Shown one piece after another: positions 40,499-52,600 of a stretch of DNA of 64,000 nt. The stretch is from Montifringilla adamsi (lineage: Eukaryota > Chordata > Aves > Passeriformes > Passeridae), in contig JAGGNK010008559.1 of the NCBI GenBank assembly GCA_017590115.1, positions 7,929,888 through 7,993,887 on the forward strand, in the 5' to 3' direction. Below the pieces are notes generated by a model. That model worked only from the letters and a program-made list of their open reading frames with translations, had not been told where the DNA came from and ran no database searches. Position 1 is the stretch's first letter. Each line of letters opens with the position of its first letter. The translations under genes were made by a program, and so were the position numbers.

Positions 40499-43400
40499 TC
40501 ATCACTATCCATAACCATAAACTGGACATACTTTCAATTTTTTTCTGGGATACGTTTGTTACCTGCATGCAAATAAATTCAGGAATCCCCCATCATTCAT
40601 CATGTGTCAATACAACATATTTGAGTTTCAAAGATGATCCTTTAACACCCTGGCCCACACTTTTTTTTTTTTCTTTACTTAGGGTAGTCTTTGCCTTTGA
40701 TCAAGTTCCTTGAGGAAGGATGCTGGCAATAAAAGTATAACCACCCAAAACCAGGCAGTAGCAGCACCTGTAGTGGATGTAAGCTCTCAACACACCTCTC
40801 AGAGCAATCAGGTGCTTAATCCACTTAGATGATTAATTACTGCAATAAAAAGGGGATACAAGCAGAGACTTAAGGAGTACACACTGTTCATAATGCCCCT
40901 GTGCATTTATAAAGCCCAGAGGATGAAGGGGCAGGATCTGCACCGTCAGGATTGATTAGAGGAAGGGATGCAGTCTTTTCAGAACAGGTATTTGTTACTT
41001 TCAGTAACCAGCGTTTCTTTCTGCCCACAGTGCTGCACCTTCCAGCCCCTATACACTGTAACCATGGGTTTAAATCCTGGGCCTGGCAGCCTCCCTGTTC
41101 CATGCCTACACACTGTAACCACAGCGATGAGTCCCGCAGGCCTCTCGCTGCCCACACGCTGCTACATTTACTCCTGTGTGCAAACAACTCGGCCATCAGA
41201 GCAAACTGCCGCACTCTCCAGGAACAGTGATCCACAGGCTGCTGAGGCTGGAATGTTCTTTCATACTGCCTACTGTATTCTCTGAAGTAAACTCTACAAG
41301 GAACTGCTCTTGGAATGACAAGACCCGAGGGTGTGAAGCTGACTCTTGACAACCATACAAATACACAAAAGAAAATGTAACAAAGAGGAACAGAAACCCA
41401 GAACTTCACGTTTGTATCTCTGCATTTATTTTATCATCTTTTCTCAAGGCCTGTGCTGTTCTGTGCTGAACAGCTCAGTCAGCATGCTGAAATACAGTCC
41501 AAAACCATGACAAGTGCTTGGATTTATTTGCCTTCCCCCTTGCTTTATTTTCTAAGAACATTTTTACTATTCATTATGTCACTTGTGGCTCTCATTTACC
41601 ACATACCACGTTAATAAATACAAAATGTATTAGCTTTCTCCTGGGAAGAAGACAGGAGAAAAGAAATATTCTGTGGCACAGAGGTGACAGAACACTGATA
41701 CTCATATTTTATCTTCACAGCAGTCCTTTAGGGTGTCATGCAGTTGTCTTTCTCCAAATGAATATCTGAAGCAAGGAGAGATAAAGGCCAAATCCCTCAT
41801 TTACAATGCCCAAACTGAAATACTAGGGGCCTGCTTTTCAGTTTATGCATGTTTGGAACACTTAGCAGGCTCAAGGCAGACACTGGACTGCCTTTAAGAT
41901 ATGAGGGTTTGATTTTACTGTGAAGTTGAACCTCATGGTCAGCCAGGTTGTTTTTATAGCAAACACATATACTTAACACACTGTAAAAAGTGAATTTTAA
42001 TTACTTGTGTCACATATAACCCATTTTTCACAGTACTAAAAAGATGCAAGGGAAATTATAATCCTGGGGGGATGCACTTCATTTTCAGCCTGATTCCAGT
42101 GTTACAAGTCCAAACCAATTTTCACCGCAAATATTCCATCCCTAAAATGCCAAGTACTCAAAAGCAGCTGCTCCTAATCTTTATAAACTCATTCCAATCA
42201 CATCAGATAGGTAAACTCGTTTTAACCTCAGCCTGGCAAATTAACTCAACACCAAGAACAAACCTCTGCTTGAGCTAAGTCATTAAAAATTTACAGGAGG
42301 CATGCATAGATGCAAGAGCTGGCAGGAGAGAAACCAGAAACTCGGTGACCAGAGTGCAGCCACTTGGCAGGGACAGCTGCGCCCACCTGCAAAAGGTCTG
42401 TCCTGCACCTACAGCTGAGCACAAAGGCAACAAATGTTTTACTCGGTGCCTGGGAACCTTAGGGGGATGTGGGTCTTGAGCTGGGCAAGAAGAGGAGAAA
42501 GAAAAAGAAATGGCTGTTTACCACATCCTTTGTAAAGTAATTTTCCTGGCACTCCCTTGTAGACACAGCTGAATAAAAGGGGTGTCCAAAGGTGGGGGGA
42601 AAACTGGCATTTTATATTGATAAGAAATATTTTTATATGGTCATGAAGTGGGTAGGGAAATAATGGACATGGCCAATTCTCTAATTACTGCTGGAATTCT
42701 CAGGGGGAATAAACCAGGAGGTTAAATTTGCCAGACATATCCGTCAGATCTTCACAGAAATCAAGTGCTTATCGAATATATGTTAATTGGTGTTATTAGA
42801 GGTTAACTGCCATTCCGAAGATACTCCCAACTTCTACAGCAATTACTAATCAGTGGAGTTACAATTACACCCAAAGTGACACATTAAATGACAGGAGGCA
42901 AATCCCCCTGGTCTCAATAAATGCAAATAGACGACATGCCTGGATGCCTCATCTCAAAAAAGAAGCCATACCTAATGCAGCTCTTTAAAGGAAAGAAAAG
43001 TTATTTTTTGCATTACCCACTCCATCACTGCCTTTCAAAGGGTCTCCAGCACTTCTGCTCTGAAATCAGAAGTTTAGATAAGTAAATGATATAATAAAGG
43101 AGGCTCACCAACACAGACACAACTTCCCTCTCAGAATATTCTTACACTGTCAGCACCCAGAGGCACATTAAACACAACTCACAAAACAAAAAGCTGCCAA
43201 CCTTGGCGCCTGTCCCAAAACTCTCCAGCTAGGTCAAACACTTCAAACCCATCCCAGCACAGCTTAGGAAACTCAGCTACTCTTCAGTCAGCAAGCAAAG
43301 GAAAGAGGAAGGAAGAGAAGGAAAGTTGTTCTCAAAAAAAAACTAAAAAAAATTTTTAAAAAATCAGAAAAAAAACCAAGGGAAGTGACAGCACCCACAG

Positions 43401-44099
43401 AGCAATTCTGCCACAGGGCAAATTGCATTGCCTTCATACCTGGTACCCAATTAAAATTAGCTCTGAGCTTTTCTAAGAAAACAGCAAAGAATCAGGTCTA
43501 TTTCCCTCCCTGTCTGCCCATGCTTGAAGTCCCACTAGCGGTAAACTGTAAACAAAATAAACTAGAGCTTTAATTATACTAATGAAATCCTGCTACAACC
43601 CCCAGCAGAAACAGCTGTGCTGAAAGCAGAGCCTAGCACAGCCACACCTGGCTGAGCCGGTGTGTGGACAGCCTTAGTCAAACAAAATTTGCACTACAGT
43701 AGCTTAGCAAATAACAGATCTACTTCAAAATTAATTAAATCAAAATTAAAGCACACTCAAAGGAACAGTAAGATACAAGATAAAAACCATTCTCACAACA
43801 ACCCACCCAATGAGGTAGAGTTTCACAGCACAAGAGGTAGCTTTTATCTATTTTTAATAGTACATGACATGAGTTTTCCTAGGAAAGAGATCAAAGACAA
43901 ACTCCTGCTATGGCAACCAACACACAGTACTTCCACTGCTAGCCTAGGAATCCCTAGGTTGAATTGGTATGATTTTTCATTTCACTGCTTAAAAGTAAAA
44001 TACTTCTTAACCTTGCCTTCCAGACTTTTTCAGGGGAGCCGGTTCTTTTCCTGCTTACAATGTCAGGCTTTGATGCTGCAGAGGAAAAGAATGACAAAA

Positions 44100-44100
<1 letters not shown>

Positions 44101-44146
<46 letters not shown>

Positions 44147-44160
44147 AAACAAAAAAAACC
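44101..44160. repeat. Poly(A) tract (45 A) in intron 1
   Basis: 45 uninterrupted A at 44101-44145, followed by CAAACAAAAAAAACCC. No LINE or retropseudogene body was recognised upstream. Confidence 0.9.
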
Positions 44161-46064
44161 CAAAACCCACGAGCAGCGGAACCTAAAGGCTTACAACAGG
44201 AGAAATAAATAAGAATTTCCCTCATGCACACTCCTCAACTTCAAGGGAAAAATAAAAATATTGCCTTTGGGGCCTTTGTTGTTGGTCTTAACAACAAGGC
44301 AATAACATTTTTTGCCTCCTCTTTTTTTCATTTGAGTACAGCACTGTATGTTTGAAATACTCTATGAAAGTAAGCCATCTACTCCACACCTATGAATTCT
44401 TCCAGAAGTATACTTCCTCTAAATTTCTCTTTCCCCACAATTTGGAGAAAGAGGAAGTCTTTGCCATAAATCAAACTAAGAGTCAGTCTTGTAGCTACAC
44501 ACACCATCATCCTTAAGGGAACTACCTATACCTGGAGTCACCACAAAGATTTTGGTGCAGCAACAAGTGCTAGAATAAGTTATGTGAGGAGATAAGAAGT
44601 GACTAGGAGAAGCTATTACACATGACAGTAAACACAGGATAACTCTGCACACTGCTAACTAAAAGCATTAACTAACCTCTTGCCTATTTCCCACAGGATA
44701 AAATGGTGCAAAAGAGCAATCACCAAACAGCAGCTGATGCACATTTCACATGCCAAAGTTCTCTAACAGCATTCCCAAAAGGGTGAGTGACTTCAGCACA
44801 CCATAAACAAGGATAAGATCTCCTTAAATGTGTCCATACCTTCACACAATGAGCCCAGACTATCCACCACAGGCAAAACCTACTCATGATCACGGTCAGA
44901 ATGTGCAAATTCAGGCCATGACCCTAAACAAACACCCCTGAACGTCCACTCAGAGCCAACTGCCTAAGTGGATGCTCAATACTGTTTTTGTCAATGACTG
45001 TTTGAGTAACCTATTAACATACTTTAACAAACAAGACCAATAGTCCCTCCTCCCGTCCAGTTTTTCTTCTCAGTTGCCAAAATTTCTGGTCCCACTGTAA
45101 CTGCTCACTACACATGAAAAGCAGAGGTGGGGAAAAAAGGCCCTGCACGGCCACAATAAAAAGAACAAGCCAGAAAAGCAGAATTACTGGATTAAGTGAC
45201 ACAACAGAAGAACTCACATGGCAACAACGTGGCCTTCTCTATATTAAACCTGATAAAGTTACACATTGCAGCAAACTGCCAACTTGGGAAGTTTTCACAA
45301 AGTTGAGTGAAAGCTGCTGTGGAGATGTGTCTTATGATGGGAAACCAGTCCAGACAGAAATTGTGATTGGGATATTTGCTACATGGCCACCCCCAAAACA
45401 CACCTCCCCCCTATCAGTGTTATGTTACATATTATATCTGTTATGCACACCTTACATTGGTATCGAGTTTTTTATTGATAATGCAAAGTGCAAGCACGTT
45501 ATCACAACATCATTACGTATCATTACCACTACAGCTTCAGACACACCAAAAAGCAGGGGCACGTCGTGTTAAAGCACAGTGTGTGTTAAACCCCCTCAGG
45601 ACCAGAGGCACTGGCAGACATCGCCTTTCACCACCCAGGGACCAGCACAGGGAAACTTCCCTCGCAGGCCAAACACAACCGGAGGCGCCTGAGCTCCCGT
45701 CCCCTGGCCTCACAGCCTTTCTGCACGGCGTTACCCCACGCCAAAGGGAAAACACTGAATCCCAGACACCGGAGGGGCTCTCCTGGCACCGCTCCCCCGC
45801 CGAGCGGCCAGGACCACGGGAAGCACGGCGAGAGCGGCACCCGTGGGTCACCACACCGCCCTCCGGTGCGGAAGGACAAGCACCAGGCCTCCTCCCCGTC
45901 CCGGCCCGGCAGAGCCCCGCGCCGAACCGCGGCTCCTCCCGGTGCGGGGGCGGCTGCGTGTTCCCGGCAGGCCCAGGGCGAGCGGCGGGGCCGACCCCTG
46001 CGCGACGGGCCCATCCCGGTGGGGAGCGGAGCGCAGCCCAGTCCCGGCTCCCCCCCGCACTTAC

Positions 46065-46210
46065 GCCATCGCCCTCCGCGGCTTCTCCCCCGCGGACCCG
46101 GAACCGGCGGCGGCGGCGGCAGCAGCCGGGGCCCTCCCGCACCTCACGGTGAAGGCGCGGCCCCGCCCACGGCCCCGCCGCAGCCAACCGAGAGGCGCCG
46201 CCGGCCCGCA
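46065..46210 (-). other. BLTP1: BLTP1 exon 1, 5' UTR (inferred; 5' end approximate)
   Basis: Exon 2 begins with a good acceptor 33 nt upstream of the start codon, so an upstream non-coding exon must exist. In the CpG island the best minus-strand donor reads GC|GTAAGTG, with the last exon base at 46065. The right boundary is a guess from the CCAAT boxes at 46214-46278, which normally sit 60-100 bp upstream of transcription starts. The exon contains an ATG at 46067-46069 (see the upstream ORF) and five CCG units in the transcript. Other possible donors lie near 46409 and 46558, so alternative first exons are possible. No transcript evidence is available here. Confidence 0.5.
46105..46119 (-). 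repeat. (CCG)5 trinucleotide repeat in 5' UTR exon 1
   Basis: Five CGG units on the plus strand read as CCG in the BLTP1 transcript, inside the inferred exon 1. They are followed on the plus strand by CAGCAGC. Confidence 0.75.
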
Positions 46211-46213
46211 CGA

Positions 46214-46225
46214 CCAATGGCGAGG
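46214..46225 (+). promoter_or_regulatory. CCAAT box (NF-Y-like), copy 1
   Basis: The 12-mer CCAATGGCGAGG occurs here and again at 46267-46278, 53 bp away. CCAAT is the NF-Y core. The following ATGGCG also resembles the YY1 core. Placement just upstream of the inferred leftward transcription start fits a promoter role. Confidence 0.55.
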
Positions 46226-46266
46226 CCGTCCGCCCCCCGCGGGGGCGGGACCGAGACGCCGCTCCG

Positions 46267-46278
46267 CCAATGGCGAGG
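46267..46278 (+). promoter_or_regulatory. CCAAT box (NF-Y-like), copy 2
   Basis: This is an exact second copy of CCAATGGCGAGG in the same orientation, followed directly by a GGGGCGG GC box (46277-46283). Another GC box, GGGGGCGGG, lies at 46241-46249 between the two copies. Tandem CCAAT boxes plus GC boxes are typical of TATA-less promoters. Confidence 0.55.
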
Positions 46279-46689
46279 GGCGGTGCCTGCCCCGTGTGTG
46301 TGTGCGGGGAGCCGCGCCCGCCCCTCCGCGGCGCGCGCAGGCGCGGGCACAGCTGGAGCCGCCAGATGTGCGCGGCGCGCCGGGGGCCGCGGGCGTGGCC
46401 GGGGCCGGTACCTTGCGGAGCTGGCGGGCACACGGCCCCGAAATTGGAGGCTCGCTAATGGATCCCTCTCCCGGCGCGGTTGGCTGCCCGTTACGTCGGA
46501 AAAAGGGGTGCTGCCCGCCCGGCAGCGGCTGGCGGAGCGAGCGCCTGCGCGCCCGCGGGTACCTGCCGCTCGCCCCTGTCCTCGCAGCGCTTAACTGCGA
46601 GGCACCGGAGGGGTTTGTTGGCCGAGCAGCCCGGTAACGGGCTGTTCGTGTTCCCGCCCGTTGTTTGTGCCGTCCGAAGCAGGTGAAGA

Positions 46690-49600
46690 AAGCTGACACC
46701 AGATAAAAAGTGAATTTTTCATGCGTTTTTGGACCCATGTGGCCATGACTGACTGCCAGGTGTAGCCAAATATGATAAATACACAGATTTCTGTAGAATC
46801 GCTCAGACATGGTAAAACACATAGATTTCTTTAAAATCAGCCAGGCGTGCCTCCTCCAGCCTTCAGTAGCACACTAGAGGAAACCAAAACAGTGACTCTG
46901 TGTGTTTGTGTGTGTGTGTACATGTACCTTCTTAAGACCTCGAGGTCCTTGCACACTGTCAACGCTGGTGCTGAGCTCCACATTCCCTCAATGCCCCCGA
47001 GGCTTCCAGAAGCTGCACCATGCCGTGTTTCCTGAGGGATACCCATCCTTGGGCTCCTGGATCAGAAGGCTGTTGTATCCCCTTGTACGTGCAAAATAAA
47101 TCCTGTGGTGAGAAACACAGATTTCCTAAGCCATGGTGCTGCTCTCACTGGCCTGACAGTGAGACCTGTCTGTGGGCTGCCTGGATTTGCTTGGGCCAAA
47201 GTGAAACTGAGCCCAGCTGAGCAGAGGGCTCGTGGCTCCTCTCTGTGAGCCACGTGTTCCTGCCTCCTAGTTCATGTCTGCTCCAGCATTCTGCATGGTT
47301 TTCCCTGCGGAGCCATCTTTCAGCTGGATCAGCAAACAGGGAGCATGAGCCCGCTCGCTGCACAAGGGCATGGATGCCCCTGGGGGCCTGGCAGGAGCTC
47401 TTAACCTGGCAGAGAAAGGCAGGATTATCCCTTGAGCAGTGCCACAAACCACGGGTGAACCCTGACCCCAGCTGCCTCCAGCACCCTGCAGGACAGAGCC
47501 GTGCTCAGAGAGCAGCTCCAGGCATGCTCCACCCCGCAGATGGACCAGAATCAAAGCCAGCGTTACCTAACGAGGTTTATCCTCTCTGTTGTCTATTACA
47601 TTCCCATCATACTAAGCATAGTAAGAAAAATATTGTTTAAGTATTCCTGGTTTTCATATTGAAGGTCCCCCTTCCACCTCCTTCCCTGCTGGTGCACTCC
47701 AGCACTCTTCCCTGGTCTGCTGTGCCGAAGGGATGGAGTCTTGGGAGGCTCTTCTGAATGATTTTATCCACATGGTGCCTGAAGGCTTTAACGAGGTCCA
47801 TGCAGATAAATCACACAAAGAAATTTTAGCTCAAAGCTATCATTAGAACTTGGGGAAGGTGCGCCAGTGCCTGCTGTAAGAGATGGAGGTTAAAGCTTTA
47901 ATGCTGATACAGGCCTGGCTGGAAAACTGAAATATGGAATTAACACAAGGAAAAATATTTACCTCTCTACACCTTTGAACTTATTTGTTTTCTGAAGGAC
48001 ACTAATATTCACATTCTCTGTAAAAGAAACGTGCACTTTCTTCTCACAAAAATATTTTTATGTTTGACTAGACTTATTTTTAAACTCTTATCAATACAGG
48101 GCAGAATGTGTCCCAGAACAACCAAAATAAGGCAGAGGGAGAAATTATTTCTATTCTTAGTGTAATGCCACAACTTGAAGTTACCAGGTTTGAAATAGAA
48201 AAGCCAGGATAGCCAAAACTCTGGGTCTTGTTCCAATTCCCTTGGTGGGCAGGAAATGGAGGGGCTTTAAGTCTACTTGTGCAACAGATAAAATCAAGTG
48301 CAGAAGTTATTCCACACAGTAATTTTAAGCAAAGGTCAGCTTAAGTCCAAAATGTTGATCTAAAAAATGAGCTACCCTGTGTGTATTTGTAACCTGGGAT
48401 TTAACAGCTTCACTTTGCCTCAGGAGAGTCAGCAGCATTCCAGTTTTCTATGTCTTTGTTGCTTCCTTTGTTAATGCAGCAAGAATGAGAACTATTTCCA
48501 AAACTGGTAACAAAGAGTAATTTTAGCAATTAGTGCCAACAATTCATATAATTTTTAGGATTTACATTTGTTCTGTTTTCTGATCCCTCTATTTTTACAC
48601 CTGAGAATTATTTTTTCAGCATCATTTTACTCGGTTCAAGGAAATTGGTTCTCCTCAGGCTCTCACCATGCCTTGCACATGGACAATGCAGTGAGTCACT
48701 GCATCCCAGCCTAGGACCATGGAAAATGGGTGCCAGGATTTTCTCTTCTTAGGTGGCCTCTTAGTGTTATGTGCACGTTTCTGACCCCTGAGTGCAGCTC
48801 CCTGGAAGCAGGAGTGTTGCCTGGGTGTGACAGGGACTGGAGCTGGTGGCTGCTGTAGGTTAGTGCTGACGTGAGCTTTGTGGATTCTCACAGCACCCCT
48901 GCCTGATTGCCTGCTGCTTTTTTGAAGATTGCATTTTTGGGATGTTTGCCTCTGATGCTGATTTCCATCACCAGTTTCATTCCTTCCATTGCCTCCCATG
49001 ACCTTTTGGGGGAGTGTCTACAAATTAGTTCCTGATATTTTTCCCCTGCTTTCTTTTCATTCTCTCTCTTCTTGAAGGAGATTTTCCTTCATTTTCTTTC
49101 CAATAAGGAATGATGCTGAATCAATTTTCTCAGCCCTTCCTTCTGTACGCTGATTCCAGACAATAAAATATATTTGACATTTGAAATGTATTTGTAGAAA
49201 TTACTTTTAAAAGGGTAAACTAATAATCAAAGCTTCAAGATACCTTAGCCACACAAACCTAAAAGCTCATGTCATAGGAGAAATTAATTGATTAATTACC
49301 TTTGTCTTCTGTAACCCAGTTGATGACTCAGATCTGAAGCACCAGGAAAGCCTCTCCTGACACATTCAGCCATTCTCGAGGCAGCTTGAGATTAACAGAT
49401 GAAATATAATGCACTGCAACACAATTCAATACCTTTAAAGCAGAGTAACAAAATGACTGTAATATCTAGATTCACATTTTGCAGGCTGGGGCTAAATCAA
49501 GGGGTTCTTTAACCCCTGTCTGCTCTGTAACATACCAGAGGTTCATTTCCTTTTTGGGGCAAGGCTGGCAGCTTCTGATGGTGTTATGTATATGCACAGA

Positions 49601-52600
49601 GCAAGAACGGCCCAGGCCTGAATGTTGTCTCTAGGGTATAACTTTTCAATCTTGCCCAAATTTTTTCTCATGGTCCAGAAAACAGAATATTTCATCCTTA
49701 ATTTTTCCCAGCATATGATGTTGCATCTTTAGTTATTAGCATAGCAACTGAAAAGACATTTTATAAATGTTGTCTCATTATATAACTTTCAAGTTAAGGA
49801 AAGATAAGGAAAGTTACATCCTCTATGTTTTAACTTGTTTTACATTGGGTGGCATTACCATTCACCTCATTGTGTTTATTTTCATGCCTGAAATTCCAAG
49901 ACTTTCTTTGTAAGCAAAGAGGAGTAGCTGAGTAGAAGCGCTGTCTTTAAATTATTTATGCCTCTTCTGCTTTGCAGTGGAACATGCTTCTCTGAACACT
50001 GTTCTAAAAGCTCCCAAGTCATTTAGCCCATTGCTTTATCTTTGGGTGGTGCCATCCAAGGGTCAAAGACAAGCTGATGTTGAGGCTGCCAGAATTTATT
50101 CAGACAGAACCAGAAGCTGCTGGGTACTTGATACTATTTAACAAAAGCAAAAATATGACTATGAATATTCATAGTCTTTTCTGGGACTTAAGCCATTCAC
50201 CTTTTTAGGGCAGCATTGGCATTTTCCAGGGGAGTGGAGCAGTCACTGCAACTGACATTAAATGACAGTCACAGGTATGACCCCTCTAAAAATCCTGCAA
50301 CAACCCAGTAAGCAGAATGAGGCATTCACTATTGTGGAGCTGGAAGCTGATTCAGTGTCATCAGTTACTTGAGGAGACAATTCATTTAATCAGGAGACTG
50401 TAAAGAGCCCTTCCATAGCCTTATCAGATTGAAAAGCCCTTGTCAGGCAATCCTCTTACAGGGAGTTCTCTAAGAATACCAGGGAATTGTTTTCCTGATG
50501 CTGTGTTTGGTATCAAAGGAGGCTGCAGGGTACAGACATGGGCATCTCACACCTTCATTGGACCAAGAGCAGCATGGAAATCAACTCAGAATTCCAAATA
50601 TTTCCCTCTTGCTCCCAGCTGAGACAACAATTGCAAATAAATAGGAAAGAGAAAAGCATATTACTGTCTCTCTGTGCTTTATTCTGTCTTCAGCTCTGCT
50701 TTAGTTAGGGGTTTGAAGTTGCTGGAGCTGTGAGGATATCAGTGGTTGATTTATGCTTCCTCTAAATAACATCAGCATTTACTATAAGAGTTCATTCTAG
50801 ATTACATTAAAAACAAACAACCACTGAGCTTAGAGATAAAGAAATATAAATATTCCTTATGCAAAATATTCACAACACTGCGAAAACTCACTTCAACAAA
50901 CCAGAAGCTGCTGGGTCAAAACACCCACATCCTTTAACTTCAGGGCAAAATCTTAAATTCCTTGGTTCTTTTCATCCGAGGATAAAATCACAGACACTTA
51001 GTTCAGAAAACAAACAAATATTAATAATTTGTTTTAAGTACATAATTTGCCAGGGCTGGAAGTCACTTGTTATCAATTACGGAATTAATTTATTCCATAC
51101 TTGACCTTCCAGTACTCAGTGTCTTTTTAACATCCAAAGCATATTTGTTCAAGGAGTTTCACTGAACATTGCCTGTCTTCCAAAGGAGTTCCCCCTTCTG
51201 TGGTGCACCCAAAAACTGATTCTCAAACAGGTTCCTTAACTGAGGAAATCATCCTTGCTCCATGAATAATTTACTGTTGTCTGGATCTGTGCACCCAGAT
51301 CTTATGTGAATATAAGAAAAACGTAGAAAGATCAAGATATTCTTAATTCAATCCCTAAATAAAATGCAAAGGAAAATATAACTTAGCTTGTATAAAGGAT
51401 ATGCTGTCATATTCCTCTAAACTAAGCAATATAATTTTCACTTTGATCAGCAGTCAGTGTAGAATATGAGAATACTAACAAAACATGTTCATTTTTATTA
51501 ATTTCTTCAAACTATCACTTTCATAAACTATTTCCTTCTGGTGTAATTAATGAGTGTGACAGAAAACCAGCACTGATAATAAAATCTGCATTTTCAATAC
51601 GAGTGTTATTTAGCCAGATTCTCAGGACTGTTCTTGTGCCTCTCGTTCAGACCTATTGGAAACAGATTGTCCTGTGAGGAAACAGGCATCAAACACACAA
51701 AATTGACAGTGATTTCAGCAAGCGCAGGGTATAGCTTGTAGAAACCAAAAAACTTGCTAAAATTCATCTATGAAAAGTGCTTTCAGACAGCATTAAACAT
51801 CCTATTTCTGTGAACAACTGGTACTTTTAATTTCAGAAAATGACAGATGAAAGCAAGCAAACCAGTAGGGATTCCACGAGATCCCATTGCTGTATTTTGG
51901 CAGTCCATAAAACACGCTTGAATGTCCTTGTGTTGCACCTGCACATTTTTTTTTTTTTTCACAAAATCCTTCATTTATTATTTTAAAATCCCACCTTTCT
52001 ACCCCACATCACTTGCTGGATGTGCACACGTGAAGCTTAATTGTGCTACTGTTTCCTTTTTTCAGTATGGAATTTTTTGGTACAGATTATAATTTCCTTA
52101 CTCTTTAGAAAATGGTCACTCTTGTGTTTTGCTATGATGTGTTCACTGAACCCACTAAAAACCTGTGCCTGGCTTCAGGGCAGTATTTGGATGCCCCTAA
52201 AGACCCTGGATATCCTCCCAGCTCCCTGACATGGACCCAGTGTCACCATATGCACCACAGGTGACAGCAATATCCAGCTGTGTAGAGCTCTTTCTCCCCA
52301 TCTTGTTTCTGGCCAGTTGCATTCTTGATTTATACAGGATTTTATTGTGTGCCTCCAGCCTTATAAATAGTTATCTGCAGGGTAACTAGAAGCAGCTGTG
52401 GCCATTCCTCCAGTATTCATATCTTACATTTCACACGCTGCATTTTATGCAGTTCTGCTGGTAATAAATAGCGTCAGATGGTAGGTTAGCTTTAGGCTTT
52501 AAAATTTCTCTTATTTTTAGTTATTCCGGCTCTCAAAAGAAGTGCATTATACTGAAACACACTATTATTAGACTTTTTGTGCTAGATGTATAGGCATATA

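Larger units (their letters stand above)
38510..46064. other. Intron 1 of BLTP1
   Basis: 7555 bp between the inferred non-coding exon 1 and exon 2, the longest intron in the window. It contains T-rich and A-rich tracts, a GC-richer patch at 40.95-41.3 kb with an imperfect internal duplication, and at its right end part of the CpG island. First introns of this size often carry regulatory elements, but none can be named from sequence alone. Confidence 0.7.
45600..46660. promoter_or_regulatory. BLTP1: CpG island promoter of BLTP1
   Basis: A block of about 1 kb is extremely rich in G+C and CpG, in sharp contrast to the AT-rich flanks. It covers the inferred exon 1 and lies 7.6 kb upstream of the start codon, as expected for a housekeeping-type promoter. 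It has no convincing TATA box. It carries two CCAAT boxes, GC boxes, NRF1-like GCGCGCGCAGGCGC-type sequence near 46331-46344 and a TTACGTCGGAA motif (CREB/ETS-like) near 46491. Long open frames on both strands here are a by-product of GC content and show no protein similarity I recognise. Confidence 0.88.

Noticed and set aside
45537..46822. Several long open frames on both strands (up to about 298 codons) over the CpG island
   Set aside because: Stop codons are rare in sequence this GC-rich; the products are Arg/Ala/Pro/Gly low-complexity, overlap in several frames and resemble no family.
47245..47640. 131-codon plus-strand open frame in the moderately GC-rich sequence right of the CpG island
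   Set aside because: No recognisable family or splice context, and an overlapping minus-strand frame of similar quality; best explained by composition.
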